This document shows positions 44,741-54,246 of a stretch of DNA of 64,000 nt, piece after piece. The notes under the pieces are model-generated. The model searched no databases. It saw nothing but the letters and a program-made list of their open reading frames with translations, and had not been told where the DNA came from. Source of the DNA: Geomonas paludis (lineage in GTDB: Bacteria > Desulfobacterota > Desulfuromonadia > Geobacterales > Geobacteraceae); assembly GCF_014193585.1 (NCBI RefSeq), contig NZ_BLXY01000002.1, positions 744,001 through 808,000 on the forward strand, read 5' to 3'. The first letter of the stretch is position 1. Every line of letters begins with the position of its first letter. The position numbers and the translations under genes were made by a program.

Positions 44741-45905
44741 CTTTTCTTCTCCTTATGTTTTCCAGCCAGCGCTGCAGCGAGCTCTCCAGGTCACCGTCCT
44801 CGATGGGCTCCTCCGGCACATGGGGCTGCTCCAGCGGCGCCGCTTCCTGTTGCGCCGGCGATTCCATCCCGGCAATAGCAGCCGGGACGGCGACTTCCTC
44901 GAAACTGATGGGCACTTCCATGGCGGCGGGCGCTTCGTGCCCGGCAAAGGCGGGGGGGGCGGCAGGTGCTGCGGGAGCGACAGGCACCGCCGGGGCTGCT
45001 GGAGCGACAGTTGCCGCCGGTGCAGCCGCGGGAGCAGCAGGTGCTGCGGCAACCTCGCTGTGAGCCGGCTGCGCCGATGCAGCCTGCTGCAACTGCTGCT
45101 GTTCCACGATCTCTTCGCACCTGAGGCGGTATTGCTGGTTGCCGGGATGCGCAGCGATCAGCTCGCGGTAGATGCCGATCGCCTTGTCCAGGAACCCCTG
45201 CGAGACATACAGTTCCGCCAGGGTGGCGGTGGTGAGCGGATCGGGGACGGCGGCACGCGGTTGGGCAGCAGCAGCGGGCGCTTCGGCAACCTCTTCAAGA
45301 TCCTCTATGGCCCAGATGTCTTCGGCGTCCTCCACCGCAGGCGATGCCGCGGCGGGCGCGGCCGGGGCCGGCGCAGGTGCCGCAGCCGGCTCTGCCTCCG
45401 GCTCCTCGTCGAGCACTTCGAGCTCCTCGATGATCTCCAGCTCTTCGAGCACCTCCTCGTCTGCCGCCGCTGCGGGGGGAGCGGCCGAAGCCGCGCCGAT
45501 GGAATTGAGCAGCATGCTGCTCTCCATATCGTCGGGATCCTGCGCCAGCACCTGACCCAGCACCTGGCGGGCAAGGGTGACTTCGCCGAGTTCCACGTAG
45601 AGCTGGCTCAGCACCTTCATGGCCTGGATGTGATCCGGCTTGAGGGCGATCGCCTTTTCCAAGGCCTGCCGGGCTTCTTGCGGCATCCCCTTGGCGTAGC
45701 AGGCGTTGCCCAGGGCCACGAATCCCAGCGCATACTCGGGGTGCGCGGTGCATCCTTTCTGTGCCACGGAGACGGCATCGTCCAGAAGGCCGAGCTTCCG
45801 ATACAGGTCGGAGAGCGGTGCGAAGCAGAGCGATTTCGCATCCGCCGCCAGCATGTCTTCGTAACGCTGAATCTCAGTCCAAAACGACAACGCGTCCTCT
45901 ACCAT
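44730..45905 (-). CDS. TPR protein with acidic and Ala/Pro-rich linkers
   Basis: A 391-residue cytoplasmic protein. Three to four TPR-like hairpins fill residues 1-140 (YALGFVALGNACYAKGMPQE). An acidic Ala/Glu/Pro segment follows (about 140-225), then one more TPR (about 230-270, LAELYVSQGFLDKAIGIY), a second Ala/Pro/Val linker, and a conserved-looking tail [18 protein letters not shown]. Function unknown; it resembles polarity or scaffold TPR proteins and pairs with the roadblock gene. The Ala/Pro stretches come from repetitive GC-rich DNA. Confidence 0.8.
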   Translation of the reverse strand: MVEDALSFWTEIQRYEDMLAADAKSLCFAPLSDLYRKLGLLDDAVSVAQKGCTAHPEYALGFVALGNACYAKGMPQEARQALEKAIALKPDHIQAMKVLSQLYVELGEVTLARQVLGQVLAQDPDDMESSMLLNSIGAASAAPPAAAADEEVLEELEIIEELEVLDEEPEAEPAAAPAPAPAAPAAASPAVEDAEDIWAIEDLEEVAEAPAAAAQPRAAVPDPLTTATLAELYVSQGFLDKAIGIYRELIAAHPGNQQYRLRCEEIVEQQQLQQAASAQPAHSEVAAAPAAPAAAPAATVAPAAPAVPVAPAAPAAPPAFAGHEAPAAMEVPISFEEVAVPAAIAGMESPAQQEAAPLEQPHVPEEPIEDGDLESSLQRWLENIRRRKDGV

Positions 45906-45906
45906 G

Positions 45907-46992
45907 TCACGCTCCTATGCAGATCTCCAGCAGTGCTTTGAGGTCGGTGACCCTTTCCATCTTGTAAGCGCCGATGCCGCGGTTGCAGATGAAGAGCAAC
46001 CCCTTGTCGCGCACCTTCTTGTCATGGGAGAGAGCCTCCACGTACTTTTCCGACGGGAACGCGGGGAGCTCGGCGGGAAGTCCCAGTGCGGCGATGAGCG
46101 CCTCGATCCGGTCCCGGTCGGCCTGGCTGCAGTAGCCGAACTGCTGCGAGATCTTGGCCGCCTGGACCATGCCGATGGCGACCGCCTCGCCGTGCAGGTA
46201 GGTGGTGTACCCGGTCAGGGTCTCGACGGCGTGCCCGAGGGTATGCCCGTAGTTGAGCACCGCGCGCACCCCCCCTTCCCGCTCGTCCACCGCCACCACT
46301 TTGGCCTTGATGGAACAGCTGCGGGCGACGGCCTCGATCAGGGCACCCTTGTCCCGGGCCAGCAGCGCCTCGACGTTGGACTCGAGGAACCTGAAGAAGT
46401 CGCCGTCCAGCACGGCGCCGTACTTGACGATCTCGCCCAGGCCGGCGCGGAACTCCCGCTCCGGCAGCGTGTCCAGCGTCATCACGTCGATCAGCACCCC
46501 CTTGGGCTGGTAGAACGCGCCGATCAGGTTCTTGCCGCGGGGATGGTTGATGCCGGTCTTCCCCCCGACGCTGGAATCGACCTGGGACAACAGCGTGGTG
46601 GGCAGCTGTACGAAGGGGATGCCGCGCAGGTAACTTGCCGCCGCGAAACCGGCCATGTCCCCGATCACCCCGCCACCCAGGGCGAGGATGAAGGAGCCGC
46701 GATCGAGCGAGGCGTCCACGAGGGCGTCGTAGATCTGGTTCAGCGTGGCGCTGTTCTTGTACGCCTCGCCGTCGGGGAGGGAGACCAGGAGCACCTGGTA
46801 TCCCGCCGCCTCCATGGCGGCGCGCACCGTCTCGTAGTAAAGCGGTGCGACGGTGGTATTGGACACCACGGCCGCGGTGCCGGTCAGCCCCAGTTCACGG
46901 CAAAGGGTGCCGACGGTTCCCAGGATGCCTGCACCAAGTTGTATGTCGTAGCTCCGCTCACCGAGCGCCACTTTTATCTGTTGGATGTTCAC
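45907..46992 (-). CDS. aroB: 3-dehydroquinate synthase
   Basis: Second step of the shikimate pathway, NAD-dependent. The 361-residue protein has DGEAYKN, the glycine-rich GGGVIGDMAGFAAASY near residue 105, the metal-binding KVVAVDEREGGVRAVLNYGHTLGHA and a HGEAVAIGM motif. The start is GTG at 46992, overlapping the aroK stop in a GTGA junction; longer upstream starts lie inside aroK. It is followed by the TPR gene after one base. Confidence 0.97.
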   Translation of the reverse strand: MNIQQIKVALGERSYDIQLGAGILGTVGTLCRELGLTGTAAVVSNTTVAPLYYETVRAAMEAAGYQVLLVSLPDGEAYKNSATLNQIYDALVDASLDRGSFILALGGGVIGDMAGFAAASYLRGIPFVQLPTTLLSQVDSSVGGKTGINHPRGKNLIGAFYQPKGVLIDVMTLDTLPEREFRAGLGEIVKYGAVLDGDFFRFLESNVEALLARDKGALIEAVARSCSIKAKVVAVDEREGGVRAVLNYGHTLGHAVETLTGYTTYLHGEAVAIGMVQAAKISQQFGYCSQADRDRIEALIAALGLPAELPAFPSEKYVEALSHDKKVRDKGLLFICNRGIGAYKMERVTDLKALLEICIGA

Positions 46993-47498
46993 AAAGACCC
47001 CTTGCAGAAATCTAGTACTTCGTCGGCAACCGCCGCAATGTCTTTGCCGGTGGTGTCGATCCGGACGTCGGCGTCGGCGTAGAACTGCTCGCGGTTTTCC
47101 AGCATGGTGCGGATCTTCAGCACGGATGCGTCGTCCGCCAGCAAGGGCCGCTCGCTGTCGCCGCTCACCCGCTGGGCGATGGTCTCCACAGTTGCGGTGA
47201 GGTTGACGATGCAGCCGTGGCTGCGCATCACGGTCCGGTTGGCGGGCGCGATGACCACGCCGCCTCCGGTCGAAACCACCTGGCCCGCCCCGGTCGCCAC
47301 CCGCTCCAGGGTTGTGGACTCCAGCGCCCGGAAAAAAGGCTCGCCCTCTTCGGCGAAGATCTCCTTGATGCTGCGCCCCGCCTGTTCGACGATGACCTGG
47401 TCCAGATCGACGAAGGACCACCCCAGCCGCTGCGCCAGCACCTGCCCGACGCTGGTCTTGCCGCACCCCATGAAGCCGGTGAGAAAGATGTTTTTCAA
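46989..47498 (-). CDS. aroK: Shikimate kinase
   Basis: Phosphorylates shikimate. The 169-residue P-loop kinase has Walker A GFMGCGKTS at 7-15, the substrate-binding DLDQVI and FFRALE segments and STGGGVV. The start is TTG at 47498, since GAGGGTGG lies just upstream and this gives MKNIFLTGFMGCGKT as in the family. An upstream ATG at 47603 would put coding sequence inside a repeat. Confidence 0.95.
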   Translation of the reverse strand: MKNIFLTGFMGCGKTSVGQVLAQRLGWSFVDLDQVIVEQAGRSIKEIFAEEGEPFFRALESTTLERVATGAGQVVSTGGGVVIAPANRTVMRSHGCIVNLTATVETIAQRVSGDSERPLLADDASVLKIRTMLENREQFYADADVRIDTTGKDIAAVADEVLDFCKGSL

Positions 47499-47519
47499 AG
47501 GACCACCCTCAAAGCTTGG

Positions 47520-47638
47520 TTCCCTCTCCCGCCGGGAGAGGGTGGCCGGAGGCCGGGTGAGGGTGCTGCGCTGGGCACCACACGCTGGTACTTGATGCAA
47601 CACCCCTCACCCCGCCCTCTCCCGGAGGGAGAGGGGGT
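47520..47638. repeat. Intra-operon inverted repeat, family C, copy 6
   Basis: The gap between aroC and aroK is a complete family C unit: CCTCTCCCGCCGGGAGAGG at the left, CCTCTCCCGGAGGGAGAGG at the right, joined by GGGTGAGGGTG and its complement with about 45 bases between. Confidence 0.8.
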
Positions 47639-47646
47639 TCTGATGT

Positions 47647-48828
47647 CTAGAATTCCCGCAGGTACTCGATGTAGGACGAGTAGTTCCTGGCGGTCTCGGC
47701 GACGGAATCGCCGCCGAACTTCTCCATGAACGCATTGACGATCTCCACGGCGACCACGGCCTCGGCGACAACCGAAGCGGCAGGAACCGCGCAGCAGTCA
47801 GAGCGTTCCACGGTGGCCTCGAAGGGCTCCTTGGTCAGGATGTCGACCGACTTGAGCGGCGTGTACAGGGTAGGGATCGGTTTCATGGCTCCGTACACCA
47901 CGATCTCCTCGCCGTTGGTGATGCCCCCTTCCAGTCCGCCGGCCCGGTTGGTGTTGCGATAGAAGCCGGTCTTCTCGCCGCGCGCCATGCGCTGCTCGTC
48001 GAAATAGATCTCGTCGTGCACCTGGGACCCGGGGAGCCGCGCCGTCTCGAAACCCGCGCCGATCTCCACCCCCTTGAACGCCTGGATGCTCATCACTGCC
48101 GCGGCCAGGCGCGCATCGAGCCTGCGATCCCACTGCACGTGGCTTCCCAGGCCGACCGGAACTCCGGTCACCCTGACCTCGACCACGCCCCCCAGGGTGT
48201 CGCCGGCGGCCTTGGCGCGGTCGATCGCCTCGACCATCTCGATCTCGGCCTTGGCGTCGTAGGTGTACACCGGCGAGGACGCGATTGCATCCTGCAGCGC
48301 CTTCACGGAAAGGTCGGGACGTTCCGCCTTGACCCCGCCCAACTCAGTAACGCAGCCGGTCACGGCGATGCCGAAGCGGGCCAGGTAGGCCTTGGCGACT
48401 GCCCCCACCGCGACACGCACCGCGGTTTCCCGCGCACTGGAGCGCTCGAGGATGTTGCGCACGTCATTGTGGGCGTACTTCATGGCGCCGGGAAGGTCGG
48501 CGTGACCGGGCCGGGCGCGGGTGACGCGGATGGAGTCGTCGCGGTGCTCGGGGTTGACCGACATGCGCTGTTCCCAGTTCACCCAGTCGGAGTTTTCCAC
48601 GACCAGGGTGATCGGGGAGCCCAGAGTTTCGCCCCAGCGCACGCCGGAGCGTATGCTGGCGCGGTCGGTTTCTATCTTCATGCGGCCGCCGCGGCCGTAG
48701 CCCCCCTGCCTGCGCAGGAGGTCAGCGTTGATGTCGCTTTCGCTGAGCTTGAGCCCCGAGGGGAGTCCTTCGATGATGGCGGTCAACTGCGGGCCATGCG
48801 ATTCGCCCGCGGTAAGGTATCTGAACAT
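47647..48828 (-). CDS. aroC: Chorismate synthase
   Basis: Last common step of aromatic amino acid synthesis, needing reduced FMN. The 393-residue protein has [14 protein letters not shown] at the start, [46 protein letters not shown] and [16 protein letters not shown]. It is slightly longer than the 350-360 residue enteric type, as in many Gram-positive and delta-group bacteria. ATG at 48828 has AGGAGAAACA upstream. It leads the aro-acc run. Confidence 0.97.
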   Translation of the reverse strand: MFRYLTAGESHGPQLTAIIEGLPSGLKLSESDINADLLRRQGGYGRGGRMKIETDRASIRSGVRWGETLGSPITLVVENSDWVNWEQRMSVNPEHRDDSIRVTRARPGHADLPGAMKYAHNDVRNILERSSARETAVRVAVGAVAKAYLARFGIAVTGCVTELGGVKAERPDLSVKALQDAIASSPVYTYDAKAEIEMVEAIDRAKAAGDTLGGVVEVRVTGVPVGLGSHVQWDRRLDARLAAAVMSIQAFKGVEIGAGFETARLPGSQVHDEIYFDEQRMARGEKTGFYRNTNRAGGLEGGITNGEEIVVYGAMKPIPTLYTPLKSVDILTKEPFEATVERSDCCAVPAASVVAEAVVAVEIVNAFMEKFGGDSVAETARNYSSYIEYLREF

Positions 48829-48883
48829 TGTTTCTCCTGCTGAAAATTGAATCAACTGTGGACATGCCTGACAGACGTTAAAC

Positions 48884-48911
48884 AAATGCCAGGGGTACCC
48901 CCCTGGCATTT
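48884..48911 (-). terminator. Terminator of the lipoprotein gene at 48941
   Basis: AAATGCCAGGGG pairs with CCCCTGGCATTT around a short loop. It lies 30 bases past the lipoprotein stop and upstream of aroC, isolating the two. Confidence 0.78.
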
Positions 48912-48940
48912 GGCCTACCTCAAAAAATGGGTGGGAATGC

Positions 48941-49672
48941 TTAACTTGGTTTGGTCAGACTCACGACAGTGGTCCCGGTACGAACAAGGCTACTTGTCTG
49001 ATCCGTTACAGTCCAGGTTATGGTAGCCGTCTCGGTTGTCAAAACTGCCGGTACCGTGAGATGAACTACAGTTGCCGGAGACAATAACGTGCCACCAGAC
49101 CAAGTAGTTGTTGTCGACGTGGGAGTTATAGTCGCACTACCGCTGGTGGAAGTAACCTCTGCAGTGATAGTGACGGTATGTTCAGCGGTGGAAAACGGAT
49201 CTGTTATTGTAATAAAGGAATTAGATGGAATGGTAATATCAACATTCGTACCCGTAGCGGCCGTAGTACTCTGAGTTATGGCAGAAGGCGGCGTTAGTGA
49301 CATTGAACGACCGATTACATCAACAAGTTCTGAATCCTCAAGCTTATCGGATTTAGCTATGACTATAATTTGCTTCGCACCATTGAAAGCAGGGACTTTG
49401 AACAGCGCGCCAACCTCACCGGTGACTGAGTCTACACTTCTCTCCGTTATGAAATAGGTGGTGTCATCAAGTTGAACATAAAATGATATTTTTGTGCCAA
49501 TGACATTACCTTTGTCAGGGCTTACATATTTGGCTAAAGCTGTAATCCAAGGTCCATCAGCCGTAGCACTCACAAGGGCAACCTGACCATTAACCCCATC
49601 TCCACCACTAGCTCCGCAGCCACCTAAAGCAAGCAAGGTCGTCAACACAATCAGAATCAGCTTCAATTTCAT
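48941..49672 (-). CDS. Secreted lipoprotein of unknown function, low GC
   Basis: A 243-residue lipoprotein. The signal peptide [19 protein letters not shown] ends at lipobox Cys19. The rest is beta-type, very rich in Thr, Ser and Val, with an Ig-like feel ([33 protein letters not shown]) but no recognised domain. Base composition is visibly more AT-rich than the neighbouring genes, which hints at a different history. It lies 34 bases downstream of pilQ and may be read with it, then ends at a hairpin. Confidence 0.7.
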   Translation of the reverse strand: MKLKLILIVLTTLLALGGCGASGGDGVNGQVALVSATADGPWITALAKYVSPDKGNVIGTKISFYVQLDDTTYFITERSVDSVTGEVGALFKVPAFNGAKQIIVIAKSDKLEDSELVDVIGRSMSLTPPSAITQSTTAATGTNVDITIPSNSFITITDPFSTAEHTVTITAEVTSTSGSATITPTSTTTTWSGGTLLSPATVVHLTVPAVLTTETATITWTVTDQTSSLVRTGTTVVSLTKPS

Positions 49673-49706
49673 AGTTTCTCCAATGCCAGACTAGCGTCTG
49701 CTTAAT

Positions 49707-52493
49707 TTAAAGTACGATTTTAGGTGTTATGAAGATCAGAAGTTCTGTCTTCGTTTTCTGCTTTGAGTTGGACTTGAACAACCACCCCAGCAGCGGAATG
49801 TCCGCGAGGAAGGGGACGCCGGTGTCGATGTCGGTCTCGTTGTCGACGTAGATGCCGCCGATGACGGTGGTGTCGCCATTGGAAACGACCAGCTCGGTGG
49901 TGGCCTCTTTCTTGTTGATCGGCGGCGGCGAACCGGTCCCCGGGGAGTTGTTGCTGGCCTTGATCTTCATGCTGACGGAGCCGTCGGCGGTGATGTGCGG
50001 CGTCACCTCGAGGGTCAGCGCAGCCTCGACGAATTCCGTCTTGGTCCCTTCGGCAGAGGTGGTCTGGTATGGGATCGACTGCCCCTGGGAAATCTTCGCC
50101 GCCTTGTTGTTCAGTGTGACCACTTTGGGAGTGGAAATGATCTTCACTTGGCCGATGGTCGCGGCGGCGGCGAGCCTCATGTCGAGCTGAATGTTGCTGG
50201 TCAGCTTTCCGAAGGAGACCCCCATTCCGAGGCCGCCGGAACCCGAGACGCCGGGGCCGACCGTGGAGACGACACCGCCGAAGGTGGTTTCGATGGAGTT
50301 GATGCCGGCAATGGATGCGGAACCGTCTGCGTACCCCAAGGACCACTGCACACCGAGGTCACGGGTGAAGGTCGAGGTGGCCTCCACGATGCGCGCCTCG
50401 ATCTGGACCTGCTTCTCCGGCAGGTCGAGAGTCTTCAGCAGAGCCCTCATGTCGTCGAGGGCGGGCTGGATGTCCTTCACGATGACGCGGCTGGTGCGCT
50501 CGTCCCTCGTGATGATGCCGCGCTCGCTCTTCATGATGTTGAACTGGGTGGCGACGTCGCCAATGTTGGCGTAGTTGACCTCGAATACCGCGGTGTGCAG
50601 TTCCATCAACCGTTCAGCCGCTTTCTTGGCCGCGGTCTCCTCGTCGGCTTGGTTCTGCATCTTATTGCGCGCCTTGATCTGGACGATGTTGCCCTGCTGC
50701 ACCATGGCGAGGCCCTTGGTGTCGAGGATCACGTCCAGAGCCTGGTCCCAGGGCACGTTGACCAGCTTGATGCTGATGGTGCCGGTGACGTCGTCGGAGA
50801 TGAGGAAGTTCAGGTTGCTGACCTCGGCGATCAACTGGAAGATCTTCCTGATATCGGCATCGGAGAATTCGAGGGTAACCCTCCTCCCCTTGTACACCTT
50901 CTTGACAGCCCGCTTCTCGATGTTGCCGGAGATCTCGGTCATCGGCTCCTCGGCGCGCGGGGCCAGCTCGTCGGCAGCCTCGGGAGCCCTGGGCTTGGCG
51001 GCAGGCGCCGGGGGCAGCTTCGCCGCCACCGCGGGGCCGGGGTTCACGATGTCCCAGGTAAGGACGTCACCCTTGCGGCTGGTGGTGTACTCCGGGTTCC
51101 CCTGTAGCTTCACGGCGATCTTGGTGACATAGCCACCTTTGACCTTGACCTGATAGGGGGTCACCGAAAGCACCGGTGAGCCGAACTTCGAGGTGTCCAT
51201 GGCGCGCTGCAGCGACTTGGGCACCTGGCAGTTGTTGATGGTCAGGGTCAGCCCCTGGGGGCTCCGCACCGGTTCGCCCGGCTCGCAGGTGCCGTGCAGT
51301 TTCATGGAGATGCGGGAAACGCCTTCGACGACCTTGAAGTCGACCGCCTCCAGCGCGCCTTTCACGTTGCGCCCCGGCGGGACTTCGGCCTTCATCTTGG
51401 CCACAGGTGCCGGTGCCGGTGCCGGTGCCGGTGCCGGTGCGGGTGCGGGTGCGGCTACGGGTGCCGGAGCAGGTGCCGGCGCCGCGGCTGCAGCCGGGGC
51501 GGGAGCGGGAGCCGCCGCTGCGGCCGGGCCCTTCCCCTTCAGCTTGATTTTCACGCCGAGGTCGCTCTTGACCACCTCGAAAGCGGGGAGCCCTTCGCCG
51601 GAGGCATCGAGCACCACGCGCACCTTGTCGGGGGTGGAGCCGACCCGGGCGTTGGCGACGCCGAAGGCGCCCACCGGAATCACGTTCTGCGGCAGCACGT
51701 TTTTGACCTTGAACAGGTCCACCACGATGCGGTCGGGCTTGGCGAGCTTGAAGGAGTTGAAGGTCTCTACCCCTCCCTGCACCGAGAGTTCGACACCGTC
51801 CGCCGCGGTGATCACCGCGTTCAGCTTGGACTGGCCGCCGTTTTCGGCCTCGCTTTTAGCGGCCGGGACCGGCTTAGCGGCCGGTTTGTCGGCAGGCGGT
51901 GCGGGCGGCTCGGGGACAGCCGTCTTGGCGTCGCTGGCCTGGGGGGCCTGGCTCTTCGCGGCCGCATCGGCTACCAGCGTCTTCTCCTCGATGCGCGGCT
52001 CGGCGATGGGAGCTTCCTTGGTGGCAGGCTCACTCTTGGCCTCCGCCTCACGGGGCAGACTGATCAGGAGCTTGTTCTTGCTGGCGGGGTCGGTGGCGAC
52101 CGAGAAATCGACGTCGTGGTTAAGCACCAAGGCGACCCGGGTCAGCACGCTGCCGCCCACGGGCTGGCGCTCGATCTCGATCCGCTTGACGCTGCCGCGG
52201 TTGACCTCGATGGGCGAGGCGACCGCGCCGGGCTCGGTCTGCGAGATGTCCACGATGATCCTGGCCGGCTCCCCACCCTTGTAGGAGGTATAGGTAAGGG
52301 GCCTGTCGCTGGTCAACTCGACGCTGGAGCCATCGTCCGAAACCGTCACGGAGCGCAGTGTGGCAAAAGCCGCGGCCTCTGCCTGAGCAGGCTCGTTAAC
52401 GGCGGTCATCCTCTTGACGCAGCCGGCAGAAACCGTCAACAGGACGATGAGTGCCATGGCATGACAAAGAATTCTGCTCTGGTACATGGTCAT
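49707..52493 (-). CDS. pilQ: Type IV pilus secretin PilQ
   Basis: Outer-membrane pore for the type IV pilus. The 928-residue protein has a lipoprotein-like signal (lipobox VSAGC near residue 25) and AMIN peptidoglycan-binding domains near 45-130, 225-315 and 390-480. An Ala/Pro spacer covers about 325-370. STN/N0 and secretin N domains follow, with VTLEFSDADIRKIFQLIAEVS near 560. The C-terminal secretin barrel covers about 740-925 (KVVTLNNKAAKISQGQ, GVPFLADIPLLGWLFKS). ATG at 52493 has GGAG eight bases upstream. It ends the pilMNOPQ series. Confidence 0.96.
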   Translation of the reverse strand: MTMYQSRILCHAMALIVLLTVSAGCVKRMTAVNEPAQAEAAAFATLRSVTVSDDGSSVELTSDRPLTYTSYKGGEPARIIVDISQTEPGAVASPIEVNRGSVKRIEIERQPVGGSVLTRVALVLNHDVDFSVATDPASKNKLLISLPREAEAKSEPATKEAPIAEPRIEEKTLVADAAAKSQAPQASDAKTAVPEPPAPPADKPAAKPVPAAKSEAENGGQSKLNAVITAADGVELSVQGGVETFNSFKLAKPDRIVVDLFKVKNVLPQNVIPVGAFGVANARVGSTPDKVRVVLDASGEGLPAFEVVKSDLGVKIKLKGKGPAAAAAPAPAPAAAAAPAPAPAPVAAPAPAPAPAPAPAPAPVAKMKAEVPPGRNVKGALEAVDFKVVEGVSRISMKLHGTCEPGEPVRSPQGLTLTINNCQVPKSLQRAMDTSKFGSPVLSVTPYQVKVKGGYVTKIAVKLQGNPEYTTSRKGDVLTWDIVNPGPAVAAKLPPAPAAKPRAPEAADELAPRAEEPMTEISGNIEKRAVKKVYKGRRVTLEFSDADIRKIFQLIAEVSNLNFLISDDVTGTISIKLVNVPWDQALDVILDTKGLAMVQQGNIVQIKARNKMQNQADEETAAKKAAERLMELHTAVFEVNYANIGDVATQFNIMKSERGIITRDERTSRVIVKDIQPALDDMRALLKTLDLPEKQVQIEARIVEATSTFTRDLGVQWSLGYADGSASIAGINSIETTFGGVVSTVGPGVSGSGGLGMGVSFGKLTSNIQLDMRLAAAATIGQVKIISTPKVVTLNNKAAKISQGQSIPYQTTSAEGTKTEFVEAALTLEVTPHITADGSVSMKIKASNNSPGTGSPPPINKKEATTELVVSNGDTTVIGGIYVDNETDIDTGVPFLADIPLLGWLFKSNSKQKTKTELLIFITPKIVL
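51405..51454. repeat. GGTGCC/GGTGCG minisatellite within pilQ
   Basis: About eight tandem hexamers GGTGCC then GGTGCG encode the Ala-Pro spacer of PilQ. Such arrays change length by slippage in whole dipeptide steps, so spacer length between the AMIN domains may vary between strains. Confidence 0.75.
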
Positions 52494-52505
52494 CTGAAAC
52501 GCTCC

Positions 52506-53042
52506 TTACCTTTTCTTGGCCAGCGTGAGCACGGTGGTTTTACTCTTGCGACCGCTCTTCTCCACGACCTCCACCGTAGAGGAGGTGATCCTGGAGATCC
52601 TGCCGTTGGCGTTGCCTATCTGCATGCCGACCTGGACTACGTAACCCTTGCCGTTGGGGTCGACCACCAGGGCCTTGTTCTCCCTGAGCCCGGCGATGAT
52701 GCCGGCAACCTTGAACTTGTTCACCTCGAAGCTCTGGATCGGCAGCAGATCGGCAGGAGGAGGCCCGGCGGGACGGGCGGCCTGGCCGGCCGGCGCGGTC
52801 GGCGCCTGCGGCACCAGCAGCGGCTTGAAGGGGTCCTTCTTGAAAACGACCGCGGAACCGACCTTGGCCGCGGAGGAAAGCTGCTGCTGTACCGGCGGCG
52901 CCGGCTTGGGCGCGGGCGCGGGTTTCGGCGCGGCGGGGGCGGGAGGCGGAGGTGCGGGGGCCTCTTCCTTTTTGCAGCCGTACGAAAACGCCAGCAACAG
53001 CGTCAAAAGCAGCGCGCTATTTCGGTTTATTGGCATTCGCAT
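52506..53042 (-). CDS. pilP: Type IV pilus inner-membrane lipoprotein PilP
   Basis: Links the PilNO complex to the PilQ secretin. The 178-residue lipoprotein has a signal peptide with lipobox FSYGC, a Pro/Ala/Lys-rich linker (about 27-55) and the PilP beta domain (about 100-175, with KVAGIIAGLRENKALVVDPNGKGYVVQVG). The start overlaps the end of pilO by 26 bases; ATG at 53036 is equally possible. Confidence 0.93.
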   Translation of the reverse strand: MRMPINRNSALLLTLLLAFSYGCKKEEAPAPPPPAPAAPKPAPAPKPAPPVQQQLSSAAKVGSAVVFKKDPFKPLLVPQAPTAPAGQAARPAGPPPADLLPIQSFEVNKFKVAGIIAGLRENKALVVDPNGKGYVVQVGMQIGNANGRISRITSSTVEVVEKSGRKSKTTVLTLAKKR

Positions 53043-53622
53043 TCTTGCTCTCTTTGGGATCGAGGAAGCGGAAGGTGGTGGCCAGGCAGTTCACCTTCAT
53101 GATAGTGCGCCCTGCGGCTTCCTTGATCTCCGTGACGTTGACGTTGGTGATGTTGACGATGCGCGGCAGCTTGCCCACCGCGACGAAGAAGTCGGCCACG
53201 TTGTAGAAGGTCCCGGAAACGGAGATGTCAACCGGCACCTCGGCGTAGAAGTCCTTGGGGACCTCGGGCTTGGGCCTGAACAGCAGGAATTCGAGGCCGG
53301 CCCCCTTGCCGGAGTTGGAGATGCTGGTCAAAAGCGACGGGATCTCCTTCTGGTTGGGGAGCTCGGTCAGGGCGCTGTCCAGGTCACGCTTCAACTGCTC
53401 GTACTCGGCCTTGAAGCGCGGCAGGTTGTTGGCGATGCGACGGTTCTCGTCGATCTGCTTTTGCAACTCCTGCTGCTGGGTCTTCAGCGTATCCAGTTCC
53501 TGGAGCCGGGGACGGTGCAGCCCGTAGTACAGGCCGGCCCCTTCCAGGGCCAGCAGCAGTATCAAGAGCGCGACCTTCTCTTTGGTCGGGAGCTTCAGCA
53601 ACTTCTCTATCTGTGGATCCAT
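53017..53622 (-). CDS. pilO: Type IV pilus assembly protein PilO
   Basis: Inner-membrane alignment protein forming a heterodimer with PilN. The 201-residue protein has one membrane helix (about 17-34), a coiled coil (about 40-95, with QELQKQIDENRR) and a ferredoxin-like periplasmic domain. A 75-base gap separates it from pilN. Confidence 0.94.
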   Translation of the reverse strand: MDPQIEKLLKLPTKEKVALLILLLALEGAGLYYGLHRPRLQELDTLKTQQQELQKQIDENRRIANNLPRFKAEYEQLKRDLDSALTELPNQKEIPSLLTSISNSGKGAGLEFLLFRPKPEVPKDFYAEVPVDISVSGTFYNVADFFVAVGKLPRIVNITNVNVTEIKEAAGRTIMKVNCLATTFRFLDPKESKNANANKPK

Positions 53623-53697
53623 GGCAATGCCTCTGATTCAGCTTCTTGGTTTGCGCGCTGCCTGCTCGCGCCGCATCCTGGGCCGGAAATCCCGGCG

Positions 53698-54246
53698 CTA
53701 CGGCTTCTGGTCCTTGATCTGGAATCCCAGGTCGAAACGCTTGTATTTCACGCCGGCTAACTCCGCCTGCTCCGAGACCACGAGCTCCACGTTGGTGAAG
53801 GCACCGGAGGCCTGCAACGTCTTCATGAACACGGCGATCAGGTCCTCGCTCATGGCGCCGCCGGAAAGCGTTACCGCCGACCCGTTCTCAACGTACCTGG
53901 TGAGCCAGAGCTTGTCCGGGGTGGATTCGGAGAGCGCCGCCAGCCGCGCTGCTGGGCCGGTCTTACCGCGGCGCAGGCGGTTCAGCACGTCGAGCTTCTT
54001 CTTGACGTCGGCCTGCAGCTTCTTCAGGTTGTCGATGACCCCGATCTTGGTCTTCAGCTGGGCCAGTTCCGTCTCGGCGCTGGCGATATCGCTCTTCACC
54101 GTGCTGATCTGGCTGCGCAGGTAGATCCACCACCCCAGCCCCACCACCAGGACGGTTACCAGGGCGATCACCAGGATGGTGACCTGCTGGCGAATGGTTT
54201 CCTTCTTCTTGGATGCCCGTATCGGGAGGAGGTTTATCTTGATCAT
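53698..54246 (-). CDS. pilN: Type IV pilus assembly protein PilN
   Basis: Inner-membrane protein connecting PilM to PilO. The 182-residue protein starts with MIKINLLPIR, the conserved cytoplasmic tail that binds the PilM groove, then a membrane helix (about 22-44), a coiled coil and a periplasmic domain. The start overlaps the pilM stop by four bases. Confidence 0.95.
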   Translation of the reverse strand: MIKINLLPIRASKKKETIRQQVTILVIALVTVLVVGLGWWIYLRSQISTVKSDIASAETELAQLKTKIGVIDNLKKLQADVKKKLDVLNRLRRGKTGPAARLAALSESTPDKLWLTRYVENGSAVTLSGGAMSEDLIAVFMKTLQASGAFTNVELVVSEQAELAGVKYKRFDLGFQIKDQKP

